From Hyparrhenia diplandra (taxonomy: Eukaryota > Streptophyta > Magnoliopsida > Poales > Poaceae): 64,000 bases of DNA. A program made the position numbers and the translations under genes. This document shows positions 12,038 through 23,603 of the stretch, piece by piece (within the stretch, counting starts at the first letter, position 1; each line of letters opens with the position of its first letter). The stretch is from assembly GCA_015847255.1 (NCBI GenBank), contig JADLZK010012248.1, positions 2,498,037 through 2,562,036 on the forward strand, read 5' to 3'. Under the pieces are notes generated by a model. The model saw nothing but the letters and a program-made list of their open reading frames with translations. It made no database searches and was not told where the DNA came from.

Positions 12038-12701
12038 TGTTGGGACACAGTCCATGGCACGTAGCGGAGATGTTGACCCAGGCGGGCAAACAAAAGTCGG
12101 CGACACGCGACTAACCAATAACCCTTTCGTCAAATCGTACACTTGCTTCGCAAGATCTTGTGCTAAACAAGATCGGAGGGGCGCAGAACCGACGGAGGTT
12201 GCATCTCGCCGGGACTTTCCATTGTTCGCGGAGTTGGTGGGACGCCAAGATCTCGCCGGCGGCCGAAGGGTCGGGCTCGACCGTCGCGAAGATGTTCGCC
12301 AAGGAACTTCGGAACCAAGCTCAAAGACGCTGGCGGAGGTTACCCGAGCGGAGGTATCATCAAGGGGCCGCAACGGGCAAGTCGAGTCTCGGGTGGCGGG
12401 CCACTAGCCCATCAGGCTAGGGGCATCCCGGGACGCAAAAGGACACGAAAGGTCCCCACGGAGAAGGAAGGAAGAAATCAGAATATGCCGAATATCTTTA
12501 GGGACAGGATTGTAACTTTGTATCCCCGCCGTTTTGTAAACTATAAATAGAGGGCACGGCCCTCTTTGTGTTGGTTGGTGAATGAAACTTATTACTATTT
12601 AATATAGAGTATTTCACACTTAGCCTTTTTCCACATTCTATTCCCTAGAGCAACGCCCAGGCGGAGATCCCACTTCCCTGTTAGAAACCCGAGTTTCAAC
12701 A
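12038..12701 (+). mobile_element. Solo LTR (664 bp)
   Basis: Begins TGTTGGGACACAG and ends GAGTTTCAACA, the TG...CA inverted ends of an LTR. The flanks duplicate TGGCT (12033-12037 and 12702-12706). A TATA box (TATAAATAG, about 12542) lies before a likely transcription start. Copy B of the tandem duplication has the empty site with one TGGCT. No internal region or second LTR is nearby, so this is a solo LTR left by LTR-LTR recombination. Copia versus gypsy cannot be decided from the LTR alone. Confidence 0.85.
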
Positions 12702-12872
12702 TGGCTAGTTATTTTGTATCGAATTATCTTTGTCATTTGTAATAGAAAAATGGTACTGAATTTTTTTCAGCATAGGAGACATGCAGCTGTGTGCTATCCC
12801 GACAAGCCGGCCAAAGTACTCAATACATATCCTATCAACCAACAGAGTGCAGTACATACAGTACTTTTTATA

Positions 12873-13019
12873 CTCCGTCCCAAATTAAGTATCGTTTTTT
12901 TTGGGTGTTCGTGCCAAAAATTTAACTTCGGTTTGTAGAAACTACCGACAAGATATGTATCTTCAAATAAATTTTTCTCGGGAAGCAAGAACGACAATTA
13001 CTATTTTAGACAGAAGGAG
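12873..13019. mobile_element. Stowaway MITE (147 bp)
   Basis: CTCCGTCCCAAATTAAGT on the left and the complement of ACTATTTTAGACAGAAGGAG on the right, flanked by TA at 12871-12872 and 13020-13021. This is the Tc1/mariner-type Stowaway signature. It is absent from the equivalent place in copy B (near 14155), which gives the empty site. Confidence 0.85.
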
Positions 13020-13839
13020 TATACATATATTTAAGTTTGTTTGTTTGTTGTGATTGATCTTCTATCCTATTCGACCAATTTCAAGAAAATGAACTCGGTC
13101 CATGCTTCACGCTATACTATTCTTAGGTTTGTCATGCACGTACTATGTCGATCTGTCGTGTGCGTGCATAAACGGAAATGGCCAACAAAGTGCGTTGTAC
13201 CGTTGTGTAAGTTCAACTCCAAATGGCTCACGGATGACGCGTCCTATCACCATGCCTCCATCCATCAGACAAACGAGCTTGTCGAACATACAATATAATA
13301 CATAGGAATATACACTATGATTATTTAAAGTCGGAGGGGTAGGCTCTGCCTTAGTTAGCGTTTTAGTACGAGAGAGGTGACGTTCAGAATGCTAATGGTG
13401 TATTTCTTCGAAAAGTTGTTTTGATCTCAAGTTATACAATATGTTTTAGATAAACAGAAAATGAGGTGCTTACAAAAGTCAAAACAGCTCACAGTTAAGA
13501 ATTAAAAGATTAGTGTAGTTTATAAGTTTAAAACACTCACATATTAATTCATATGTGTGGAGAGTTGACATAATTTGGTTTTCCCTTTCATAGAATCTAG
13601 ATAGAATCGACGAGTTGATAGTAGAACCCGCAACTTCTTCAATGATTTAGTTAGTTCGATAGCGATAACATTAGTTGCCCGTACATATGTCACTATACAA
13701 ATATAACATAAATAGACAATCTTTCTAAATAGCGTTGGTGTGTAGCCAAATATTCGGTCAATGCACGTTTTTCCTCTGTCAAAACTAATGTAGGTGAACT
13801 TGGGGCAGGCTGGCGGTGGGAAATATGAAATGGGTACAT

Positions 13840-15042
13840 AAATTCCTGCATTTCCTAATCCTTTGTTTTGAACCTCTACTTACAAAATTTGTGGATATTG
13901 GGATGTCTAGTGTGAGTTGTGACTAATGAAAGAAGGGAAACTGAGCTTTGATAAGAAGGTTTGAATAATCAGGAGGAATATGGCTAGTTATTTTGTATCG
14001 AATTATCTTTATCATTTGTAATAGAAAAATGGCACTGAATTTTCTCAGCATCAGAGCTGACATGCAACTGTGTTCTATCCCGACAAGCCGGCCAAAGTAC
14101 TCACTACATATCGGATCAAGCAATAGAGTGTACTACGTACAGTACTCTCTCTCTCTATATATATATATATTTAAGTTTGTTTGTTGGTTGGTTGGTTGGT
14201 TTGTTGTGATTGATCTTCTGTCCTAAAATTGACCAATTTTAGGAAAATGGACCCGGTCCATGCATCACGCTACTATTCTTAGAGCTTGTCATGCATGTAC
14301 GACGTTTCTGTCGTGCGCGTGCATAAACGGAAATGTGGCCAACGAAGTTTTCCGTGCATTGTCCCGTTGTGTAAGTTCAACTCCAAATGGCCCACGGATC
14401 ACGCGTCCTGCCACCATGCCTCCATGCATATCAATCCACTGGACAAATTAACGAACTTGCCGATCATACAATATATATATACATATAGGAATACACAATC
14501 TGATTATTTACTGGAGGGGTATCAAACAGGGCCTTAGGCTCTGCCTTTGCGGTTAATAAGTACGAGAGAGAGGTGACCATCAGAATGCTAAAATTGCATT
14601 TCTTCAGAAAGTTGTTTTGATTTCTCAAGATATACAATATGTTTTAGATAAACAGAAAAATGAGGTGTTTACAAAAGTCAAAACAGCTCACAGTTTAGAA
14701 TTAAGGGATTAGTGTAGTTTACAAGTCTAAAACACCCTACATATTCATATATATATCCATGGAGAGTTGACTTAATTTTGTTTCCTTTTCATAGAATCTA
14801 GATAGAATCGACGAGTTGATAGTAGAACCCGCATCTTCTTCAACGATTGAAATAGTTCGATAGCGATAACATTAGTTGCCCGTATATCACCATACAGATA
14901 TAACATAAAAGGACAATCTTTCTAATGGGCGATGGTTTGTAGCCAAATAGCCACCGGTCAATGCACGTTTTTCCTCAGTCAAAACTAATGTAGGTGAACT
15001 TGGGGCAGGCCGGCGGCAGGAAACATGAAATGGGTACATAAA
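13840..15042. repeat. Tandem duplication, copy B (without the insertions)
   Basis: Runs from AAATTCCTGCATTTCC to GGGTACATAAA and parallels copy A. Where copy A carries the Stowaway, this copy has a CT/TA simple-sequence tract (about 14145-14170). It confirms the ages: duplication first, then the two insertions in copy A. Confidence 0.8.
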
Positions 15043-17427
15043 TGAGAGTGAATTCTGTTCATTTGTTCAACGTTTTGACGTTCCATGGAAATAATCGGCT
15101 ATGACGACAGGTCATGCACTGTACATCGTCCCACTTGCCGTGTCGCACTCGCGTCTGCAATGCCGTCCAGCTTCTTGCAAGCATGCATTACATGAAGCAG
15201 CAGCATCTATCTATCGCGACGATCGATGACGACGATGGAATCAATCAGCAGCATCAGTATAGTAATTGAATATTAATATTTATTATATCTGACAGTTGTA
15301 CCTGGTTTGAAGCCTGTGCCTTTTTTTTTTTTTTTGAGCATGTTTGAAGCCTGTGCCTTGATCACCACGTACAATACCACACGCATGTAACAAACTCGAC
15401 GTAAGCCTTGATCACCACGTGTACATTATTGAATATATATATTGGTGTCAAGAACATGCTTGTCCATACTTGGTACATATTCAACAACACGTACGTAAGC
15501 CTTCATCACATGGATATATATGTCAAACACATGGATAGATCATACTTGTCCAAGTGGTAGTAATGCACACATAGCATATATATGCCAAACACATGGACGT
15601 ACAGATCATGCTTTTGTTACTAGCTAAATTGTATTGTTCGAGCCAGCTTGTGGTCTTTCTCCTTTTTCGTATGTAGGAGAGTCGTAATGATCTGTCGTTT
15701 CACAAAGAATAAAACTTAATTTTCAAGACCAGTAATAAACCGCCAAGTAAGTTAAATACAAGCCAGTGAAGACTTTTTTTTTTATCTAGTTATTGAAAGT
15801 TGGAGTTGGTTCTCATAGCATTTGGTTGTTGGAATGTAAAGGCAAGCTACCATTTGGCACTCATCTGTAACCCCTTTCTTGCCGCCGGTTTGACTTTCAC
15901 TGTGGCGCGTCATTTGATTAATATAATTGCCGTACGTGTTAGGGACAAAAGCATGGGTACTCCGAGGCAGGGTTGTTCCAATCATACCGTATGTGGATCA
16001 ACAATTGAAGCTCCCATCTCAATCACAATCACCATCACACCATCACCATCACGCGTGTCCTTTTTTCTTCTTCTTGCTAGCTCGCTTTTGTTGATCCATT
16101 CCCAGCCTTCATTTTCCACTTTTGTTAATTATTCCTCCCTCCATGGCTCCATGCATGGATGGGTAAGCTAGGATCCTTTTGACATTTCTATGGATAATAG
16201 TTGGTCTGATGGGGATATATATATTTTATAAATGATCATCCATCATATCCGCCGTGCTGAGAGGCGTGCGATATGATGTGGATGCAACCGAACCAGACAA
16301 CCTGATGATGCCCTAATAAGGTAGCAGATGGCAACGCGTCCGTCGCAAAAGCATGTGGGATAAGGAAGCAGGTCACACCGAAGATGGACCCGGCCGGCCA
16401 TGCGTGTGCGCGACCGACGACGGAGGCCTGCTGACCACCGGCCGGCCCGGCCGCCGGCGTACGTCTCTTTTTTCGTCGATCCATCCATCCATATTCCTTG
16501 CCGTGTCGTGCCGCATCGGATGACGCATCATGCCTAGTTTGTCGATCATGGCCTCTCGAGTCTACTAGTAGTAGTCCCTTTCACTCTTGCAGTCAGATCA
16601 AACGCATGGTGTTTTGTCCTTTGATGACGTACGGGGACTGTGTATGTTGCTGTAGCGTGCCCGTTTGGCCAAGTCGTCGTCGCGTCGCCGGCCGGTATGG
16701 TGGAAAGAGCTAAGGTAGCGCGTGGAAATGCTGCTGGTGGTGGGCAGCCACACCTTATCTCCCTGCTGCTAGTGCACTGGACACACATGAATTCTCTCGA
16801 ACCAATCTCTATCAACAATTAAAATGATGGACACAAAGATCGATCGACAAACTGACTAGATACTAGTTAATACTACCTCTTTCATTCATTGTATAAAGAG
16901 AGTTGAATTTCTTGTCTTAATTTCTCCAACAGTCAGCTAAGTTTTTTTTTTTCCTTTGTTTTTCTCTCTTTTCAAACGGTCTTTCTCTCCCTCCCCATCA
17001 GCTCTATATATGGTACTATTATATTAATTATTGCCAGAGATAATATATATGGCCATGATGTTTATTTATAATATAGTCATGGCCTCTGGAGTCTAGTAGT
17101 AGTCCCTTCTCACACGGTAGGTAAGGTACGGTGTGTAGTAAGTTGTAAGTTGTAACTGCATTATGCCAGTCACGGGTTGTGTGTGCACACGATCCTCCAT
17201 CGGGATCAAGAACAGGTCATGCATGGATCGACGTCCACCAGGCCGGGTCGTCATGTAGTACTGTCCATGCGTCGTGTGGACTCTGGCAGCTGCTGCATGG
17301 GCACGTGGGTGTGTCCTATATATTGTTTTCCTAGAAAATGTGTGTGTGCTACTCTGGTTTGACCCGAAACTTTTCGGTTAGTACGTCATATCTTCTTCTC
17401 GAGCGATCTTCTGGACATAGTATGTAA
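15043..17427. other. Spacer with a retroposition scar; no gene recognised
   Basis: Holds the poly-T micro-insertion at 15323-15341. A ~35-bp direct repeat (CATGGCCTCT, GGAGTCTAGTAGTAGTCCCT-like) lies at about 16549 and 17080. Short frames overlap on both strands without domains. Confidence 0.4.
15323..15341 (-). mobile_element. Poly-T micro-insertion with 18-bp target duplication (retroposon tail only)
   Basis: GTTTGAAGCCTGTGCCTT occurs at 15305-15322 and again at 15342-15359. Between the copies lie only about 13 T's and GAGCAT. This is the footprint of target-primed reverse transcription that copied the poly-A tail and about six further bases before ending. Confidence 0.7.
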
Positions 17428-17704
17428 GGCCTCGTTTAGATGTTAGGAATTTTAGCAAAAGTAACTTCGGAACTCCTGAAGACTCGCAGAAGACTTTCGT
17501 TTGTTTGTGGTAAATATTATCCTACCACGGCGTAACTAGGCTCAAAAAGAATCGTCTCGTAATGTACATCTAAACTGTATAATTAATTATTTTTTTACCT
17601 ACATTTTATACTCCAAACATATATCTTTTTTTGGTGTATTTAATGTGATGTGATGGGAGAGAGTGAAAAAAAGAGTTAGAAACTTTAGCCAACTAAACGA
17701 GGAA
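17428..17704. mobile_element. Tourist-type MITE (GGCCTCGTTTAG ends)
   Basis: Begins GGCCTCGTTTAGATG after TAA and ends with CCAACTAAACGAGGAAG, an imperfect inverted copy. The interior (TAATGTACATCTAAACTG, TAATTAATTATTTTTT) matches the common panicoid GGCCTTGTTTAGTT Tourist family from memory of that family. The right end is mutated, so its target duplication cannot be confirmed. Confidence 0.65.
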
Positions 17705-19939
17705 GTCCATGTGTGGGAACATGATCGAGCTATAGCTAGAATCTTTGTAAGGCATCATAAGGATTAAAAATTTGTCGATAAGCTTGCATCTAGTCAAATT
17801 TGCTAACAGTTTCTCTTTGTTTCTCTGTTCATTTTCTACCGACCATTGAATCTCTATAATCTCTATCCAATTGTCTTACAATTAAGTTACCCATTATTCT
17901 ATACCTTTTATCGATATTCATATATATATTCAAAAAAAAAAAGAATCCATTGCACTTTACTGTTCCTTCAATATGTAAAGCTAAGAATGTAAAAGTTTAT
18001 TCTATATTTTCTCAAAATTAGCATTTCTTGTTCTCCAAACTTGTATTGGTTGAGTTATTGTATATGTGACTAATGCATCAATAAAACGTTTTTCATGATT
18101 TCCAAACCTTTGAAATAGTTACTAACATAGAGTAGTATAGTAGCTCAACATGAACCTCGGATTATTCATAGTGAGATATATAGTATGATTTTTTTTTTTC
18201 ATTTGCTCTAGACCAACACCTCCTTTTGATTCAATAATTATTCCTTTGTCTTTCGTGCCTAGGCACCTCTTACCAAACATCGCTTTCACAAGCTGGGTTT
18301 GTTGCGCTATCCACTATCCTAGCTACATGATATAGCCAGCCTTTGTTGACGACTACTCTACTATATCCTGTGTTTCCACCTCATCTTCCGCCTGTCCTGA
18401 CACATGCTCTTAGACGACGTAACAAAAGGAGGCAATACAAGCCATACATAGTGTATTTACATACCTCGCTTTCATCATCCCCATCCGCTTCTGCGAAATG
18501 TCGACATTTGTGGGTGCGTGGCGTGGCGGCGTCGGTCGGTCGTCTCGCTATCATTCCAAGCTAGCTAACCTCATTTTAATTCTATAACAGCTAGCTAATA
18601 CTTCCAAATCCATCCATCTCGTTAGTTTCAATAAAAAGTTGCCGTTGAAGCTTGAGAAACAATGCATCAAGAGTTGCCATCGGCATTGCCGTTCTCTCAA
18701 TTATTCAATCCACATGATATGCATCACGATGCGGTCTCGATCTGCTTAATCAGTCGTCGTTGTACCTCGTCGATCGAGAACACAAACAACACGCATGCGT
18801 GACCAGCTGATCCCTTGCAATTAACAAATAAATAAAGTATACTCCTATGTATCATCCATGAGCGGCAGCAGGTTTCGTCAGGTCACCTCTCATGGTGTTG
18901 TCGATAAGCACTATCATTTGGCGCTACTTATATAGATCCATATAATTGGTGTCCCTGTCGTCACTGGAGAACAAAAGAGTGCCGGCAACTAATCCAACCT
19001 AAGCTTACACGATTAATATATAAATATATATATATAATATATCTTGTGGAGAACTGGTACTACTAAGCAAAAGTTTGGCACATGCACCCAAATATCAAAT
19101 ACTATAAACACTAGTAGGTCATTCTGCAGGTTTTGATGCTCCGAATCAAGAATATTTCTGATAACGTGCGATCAGGTGCATATATACGACAGCCATGATG
19201 GCAGTGTGTGTGTCGAGGGTGGTGGCACGAAATTTCCTTCCTAAAAATGAACGGGTCTTTGCTGTTCGTACACGAATTAAGCAACTGATTCGATCGCCAA
19301 CTATCAAGACCAAATTTATATATACTTTATTTTTCTTGGATCACGATGCGTGGGGAAGCTTTAATTCTAGGTCAAATCAGATGATAAAGCGTTATTAAAA
19401 AGCTAGCTAGTAGTACACCTCTCGACACATCAAGATGATGACTTTTTAAAAAAAAAAAATAGTTTAGTGGCTGGCCTGCCGGGTAAGATGGATCGATGCA
19501 TTTTAGGCATACTATAAAATTGCATTGGTCACAATGACGTCTTGTCAATTGTCCATTAAGGAAGATAAGTAGGTGTTTTTGTTTTTATATCTGCGTAATA
19601 AAGTGTGGTTCCAAAATGAATACTATGAATGCTCAAGTGTGAGAATTTGGAGATTTGGTGGCCTGCTTTTGCGTGAGGAATTAATATTATATCATCTGTC
19701 ACTGATATTCTTCTTTATGAAGCGTAGTGCTTAATGGTGGATTATTCCAAACATCTTTTTGCCACTTGTGTTGATCATAATAATTACTTGATTGTGTCTG
19801 CCATGAGCCCATGACAGAACTTAAGATTATGACTATGGGTTCCCCCTTTGAGTACGTGCTAAATAACATTTTCAGATAATGAGAGTCAGATAAAAGGCCA
19901 TATAATGATGAGTGTTTGAAATCATATAAGATGCACTGA
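17705..19939. other. AT-rich spacer, no gene recognised
   Basis: No domain-bearing frames, element ends or tandem structures were recognised. TA-rich simple sequence occurs near 19020-19040. Confidence 0.4.
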
Positions 19940-20249
19940 GGCCCTATTTGATACATTTAGCTACTAATAGTAAGCTAGCTAATAGGTCATAGCAAATTTT
20001 AGTAGCTAACTATTACTAGTTATATATTAGGTCTAACTAGTAAAACAATTGTTAGTTGGTATTTAACTAGCAATTAGCTAAATTATTTGCGGATTAATTT
20101 GTTTGAATTCAATGTAACTAATTATTATGAGGGGTAACTATTAGCTGGCCTTCTACTCTTCTTTGATTCAGATTCATTTGTCGAGAGATTGAAGGAAGTA
20201 TAAGGGTGTGTTAAGTTGAGAATTTTGAACTATAGAGTCAAATAGGGTT
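19940..20249. mobile_element. Tourist-like MITE, degenerate
   Basis: GGCCCTATTTGATACA on the left, and GAGTCAAATAGGGTT on the right, which is its inverted counterpart for about 11 bases. The interior carries GCTACTAATAG and CTAGCAATTAGCTAA-like words seen in grass MITEs. The target duplication is unclear (TGA and TAA). Confidence 0.5.
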
Positions 20250-21500
20250 TAATATAAGTTTAGCTCCTGTAATTTTAAGCAATCAAACACTACCATATAT
20301 AAAAAGCAGCAGCATGAGATCCGAAGATTGTGCTTCATGTTATTAATTATTATCTATATTTTTGTTTTTTAACACAAAAAGATGCAATTATGCATTGTAG
20401 TTTGACTGGTCCACCATGGGCTCTAAACAATTGCACGAGGTACCTGTACTGTGCACCAGCACCCCCACACCCCATATATATATCTATACGCATTTTAAGG
20501 AAACGTCAAGCATCATTAGTAGCTGTAGTATTTGTTTTATTAGCTAAGCTACTGCATGAGATCTGCCATTTGCTCAGACGAATCGTTCTGTTTCGGTTGG
20601 CTAGCCACCATCACATGCACATGTCTCGCAAACAATGCAATATATGCCGGAGAACTGATAGATCATGTGGATTGTGGAGTGCAAGGGATCATGACAACGC
20701 ACTAACTACGAGTATTAAAATTAATTGATCCATAAAAAAATCCCTATGTGTTCAGATGAGTAGATAGTAGAGTAGCCTTTCAAGGACACCTTAATTGCCT
20801 GTCTTCTACTTTGATTCCAAGAGGAGGTAGGGAGCTGAATTATTGAGCGCATATATATTGTTATATAGATGCATGCGTAGCTAGATCTATCTGATCGAGT
20901 TGAGTGTTTAGTAGTTCTTTTATTTATTGGATTGTTTATGATGAGTATTAAACAACATTAGCCAAGTTGTGGAGGAATTAGATAATCTCCCAACTTGGTC
21001 AGAATTGCTGGCTGTCATCAGACACCATCATCAATCCAAATTCAGCAACCAGCACCACCACACATATATTTTCATCTTTTTATAAACTGATTATTAATCT
21101 AATAAAAGATGCTTTGAATAAGCATTAATGATTCGGTCAAATTCAACTCTCCACAGAAATGGCGATATGGTACGACTCAGTTTAAATAATTCCAAATACT
21201 ACTCTCACAAAATATTCATATTTTTTATATTCTCAAAAAATATTTTTTTGATAAAAACAAACAAGTAAATAAATAAATTAAATAAAGTGGCATCTGCCGA
21301 CGGATTCACACCTGTGACCTGTAGAGCGAGCAGCGGTGAAGGTGGGTGGGCCCCCACGGCCACGCTTTTGTCGCGGCCACTGCGGCAGGCGCGCCATTAT
21401 TGCCGGCCTAATCTGGGTGCTTAACGATAACGGTGCCGTGCATGCATGCACGCACATCGCCGGTGTGGGGCCCACCTCCACGTGGCGTCGCCACCTCGCA
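20250..21500. other. Upstream spacer of BOI-like copy 2; no gene recognised
   Basis: Mostly AT-rich, becoming GC-rich from about 21300, where the gene's promoter is expected. No domain-bearing frames. Confidence 0.4.
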
Positions 21501-21507
21501 CTCTCCT

Positions 21508-21517
21508 TTTATATACC
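21508..21517 (+). promoter_or_regulatory. TATA box of the plus-strand BOI-like gene
   Basis: TTTATATACC about 180 bp upstream of the ATG at 21689, followed by a C/T-rich leader typical of grass 5' UTRs. Confidence 0.5.
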
Positions 21518-21688
21518 CGACACCCTCTCCGTCTTCACTTCACCATCACCATTGCCACCTCCCGTTCTCCTTCCTGCTCGCTTCTTCCGGCTAGCTTCTC
21601 CAACGATCTCCGATCGAGCTCCCGTGTGACCTTCTTCTCCCCTGCCAAGAAGACGACGACGACCTGACCGGCCTGGTGGTGGAGAGAC

Positions 21689-22724
21689 ATGGCCGTGCAA
21701 GCGCAGTTCGGCGGCCTCGCCGGGTGCCAGCTGCTTCCCTACGGCGGCGGCGGCGCCGGCGGGTTGGCTGAGGAGCAGCTGCAGGCGCTCTTGTTGTCAG
21801 CTGCCACGGGCAACAAGCAGGCGCAGCAGCAGTACCACTGCGCGGCCGGCGTGGCCAGCGCCGCGCAGAGCGAGCTGACGTGCAACGGCGGCGGCGCGGT
21901 GGCGTTGCGGAAGCGCAGCAGGGGAGTACGCCGACCTCGAGCCGGCGCAGCACTACCACCACGCGACGGTGCCGTCCTCATCGGCCGCGCTGCTCCCGAT
22001 CCCGGACTCCGCGTTGGCGTCGACCAGCGGGCGCCCGCTGCCGCCGCCGCCGCCGACGGCTGCGGTGGACGCGATCCTTGCGGCGGAGCTGATCCAGCAC
22101 GGCGCGGAGGTGGACGCGCTGGTGCGCGCCGGGTGCGACCGTCTTCGGACAGGTCTGGAGCGGGCAAGGAAGCGTCACTGCGAGGCGGTCGCGCTGGGCC
22201 GCGCGCGCGCGCTGCGCGGGAAGGAGCGCGAGCTCGACTTCGCCCGGCGACGCGCGGTGGAGCTCGAGGAGCGGCTGAGGCAGGCGGCCGTCGAGACGCA
22301 GGCGTGGTGCGGGCTCGCGCGCAGCAACGAGGCCGCCGCGTCGGGGCTCCGCGCCACGCTCGACGCCCTAATCCTCCGCACTGGAGGCGGTGTCGGGTGC
22401 GGGACGGCGGCGCTGCGCGTCGGAGGCGAGCAGCAGCAACAGGAGGAGGGGTTCGGCGAGTCAGCCGGCGGAGGCACGGACGACGCGGAGTCGTGCTGCT
22501 TCGTCGTGGACAGAGCCGCTGCGGCGTTGGCGGCGGAGGACGACGCGGTGGCGCCGCCGGCGTCGGCGAAGTGGGCGTGTATAGCGTGTGGCGGCGGCGA
22601 GGCGTCGGTGCTGGTGCTGCCGTGCCGGCACCTGTGCCTGTGCAAGGCGTGCGAGCCGAGAGCGGACGCCTGCCCCGTCTGCGCCGGCGCCAAGAACGCC
22701 GCGATCCACATCGCGCCCAACTGA
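21689..22724 (+). CDS. BOI/SBP-type RING E3 ubiquitin ligase, one frame break
   Basis: ATG at 21689 gives MAVQAQFGGLAGCQLLP, the same start as the divergent copy at 6817. The order is: Gln-rich N-terminus, SELTCNGG and RKRSR block (to about 21925), a linker with a Pro run, a long charged coiled-coil region (about 22080-22350; RLRQAAVETQAWCGLARSNEAA), and a C-terminal C3HC4-type RING (CIAC, LPCRHLCLCKAC, CPVC) ending HIAPN at 22721. It should act as a cytosolic or nuclear ubiquitin ligase; BOI-family members act in defence, cell death and gibberellin signalling. One extra base in a GGGG run near 21925 breaks the frame: upstream is one frame, and 21930-22724 is another, open for about 265 codons. 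Without that base the product is about 344 residues, normal for the family. Intronless; high GC. I favour a working gene with a consensus error. Confidence 0.85.
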
Positions 22725-23603
22725 ACGGATCGCGTCGGCGGGTCCGGCGATCCCGGCGGCGACGCCGGCGAAGTAACCGCGGGCTGGATCAGTTGGAGTT
22801 ACTAGTTGAGTAGTAATTATTTATTTATTATGTTGGTAATTACTAGTAGTAGGGAGATACTGTAGGTAACAGTAGGTTTTGGGACGATTAACCCGTGGTT
22901 CCTCGTCTGGTGTGTGCGTCGTGTTGGATCGCCCGTTTGATGACGTGGTTAATGAAAAGAGAAGCGAAATTACCGGCGGGTGAAAGTCCTGTTTTGGTTA
23001 AGTTTTTGGCCTTTCCAATACTACTCTGGGGTGGGTTGGATAATTGGATTTGATCCATGTGAAGTGCTGCATGTACTCCTACTAGGCGGAGCATCATATT
23101 TGCTCTGTTTTTGCTTTTGGTGTTGCTCTGTTTTTTTCTCTGTTTCGTCCTCCATCATCCATGGGCGGGACTCTGATGGCGGCTTGCCGTAGTTTTTGGC
23201 GGATCATCTGGAAAGATGCCGTTTCTTTTTTAAATAAAAATACAGAGAGGAAAAAAGATGCCGTGTGCATGCATGCATTGCAAAAGCTGTTCAACAATCA
23301 TCGACGACGAGGGAGGCGATCTGCCACGTTTTCCGAGGTGGACACAGGAAGATCTAGGGGAGCGTGCTGCCTGCCACTCTGTTTGTCTGCTGTAAAAAGA
23401 AACCCGTCAGGTCAGGCGGTGAGCAAGCAATGCCAGCATCAGCTTTTGGTCGTCGCCATCCTCCAATCGATCCATGGCCCGCCGGTGGCCGGAAAAAGGA
23501 ACCGCGTCCGTCGTCTTTTCCTTTGGGGCTCCTTGGTCCGGTCCGGAGACGCAAAAGATGGCATTCATTGGGTTGGGTGCCAACGGACGGACGGTTTCTT
23601 TCC
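22725..23603. other. 3' flank of BOI-like copy 2; no further gene
   Basis: Probable 3' UTR to about 22950 (AT-rich, AATGAAA-type signal near 22953). The remainder has overlapping short frames on both strands with no domains. Confidence 0.4.

Larger units (their letters stand above)
11919..13839. repeat. Tandem duplication, copy A (carries a solo LTR and a Stowaway)
   Basis: Starts at AAATTCCTGCATTTCCTAAT and ends at GAAATGGGTACAT; the next base begins copy B with the same AAATTCCTGCATTTCC. After removing the solo LTR (12038-12701, with its 5-bp duplication) and the Stowaway (12873-13019), about 1.1 kb aligns throughout with copy B, with substitutions and small indels. The unit contains no recognisable gene. 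Confidence 0.8.
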
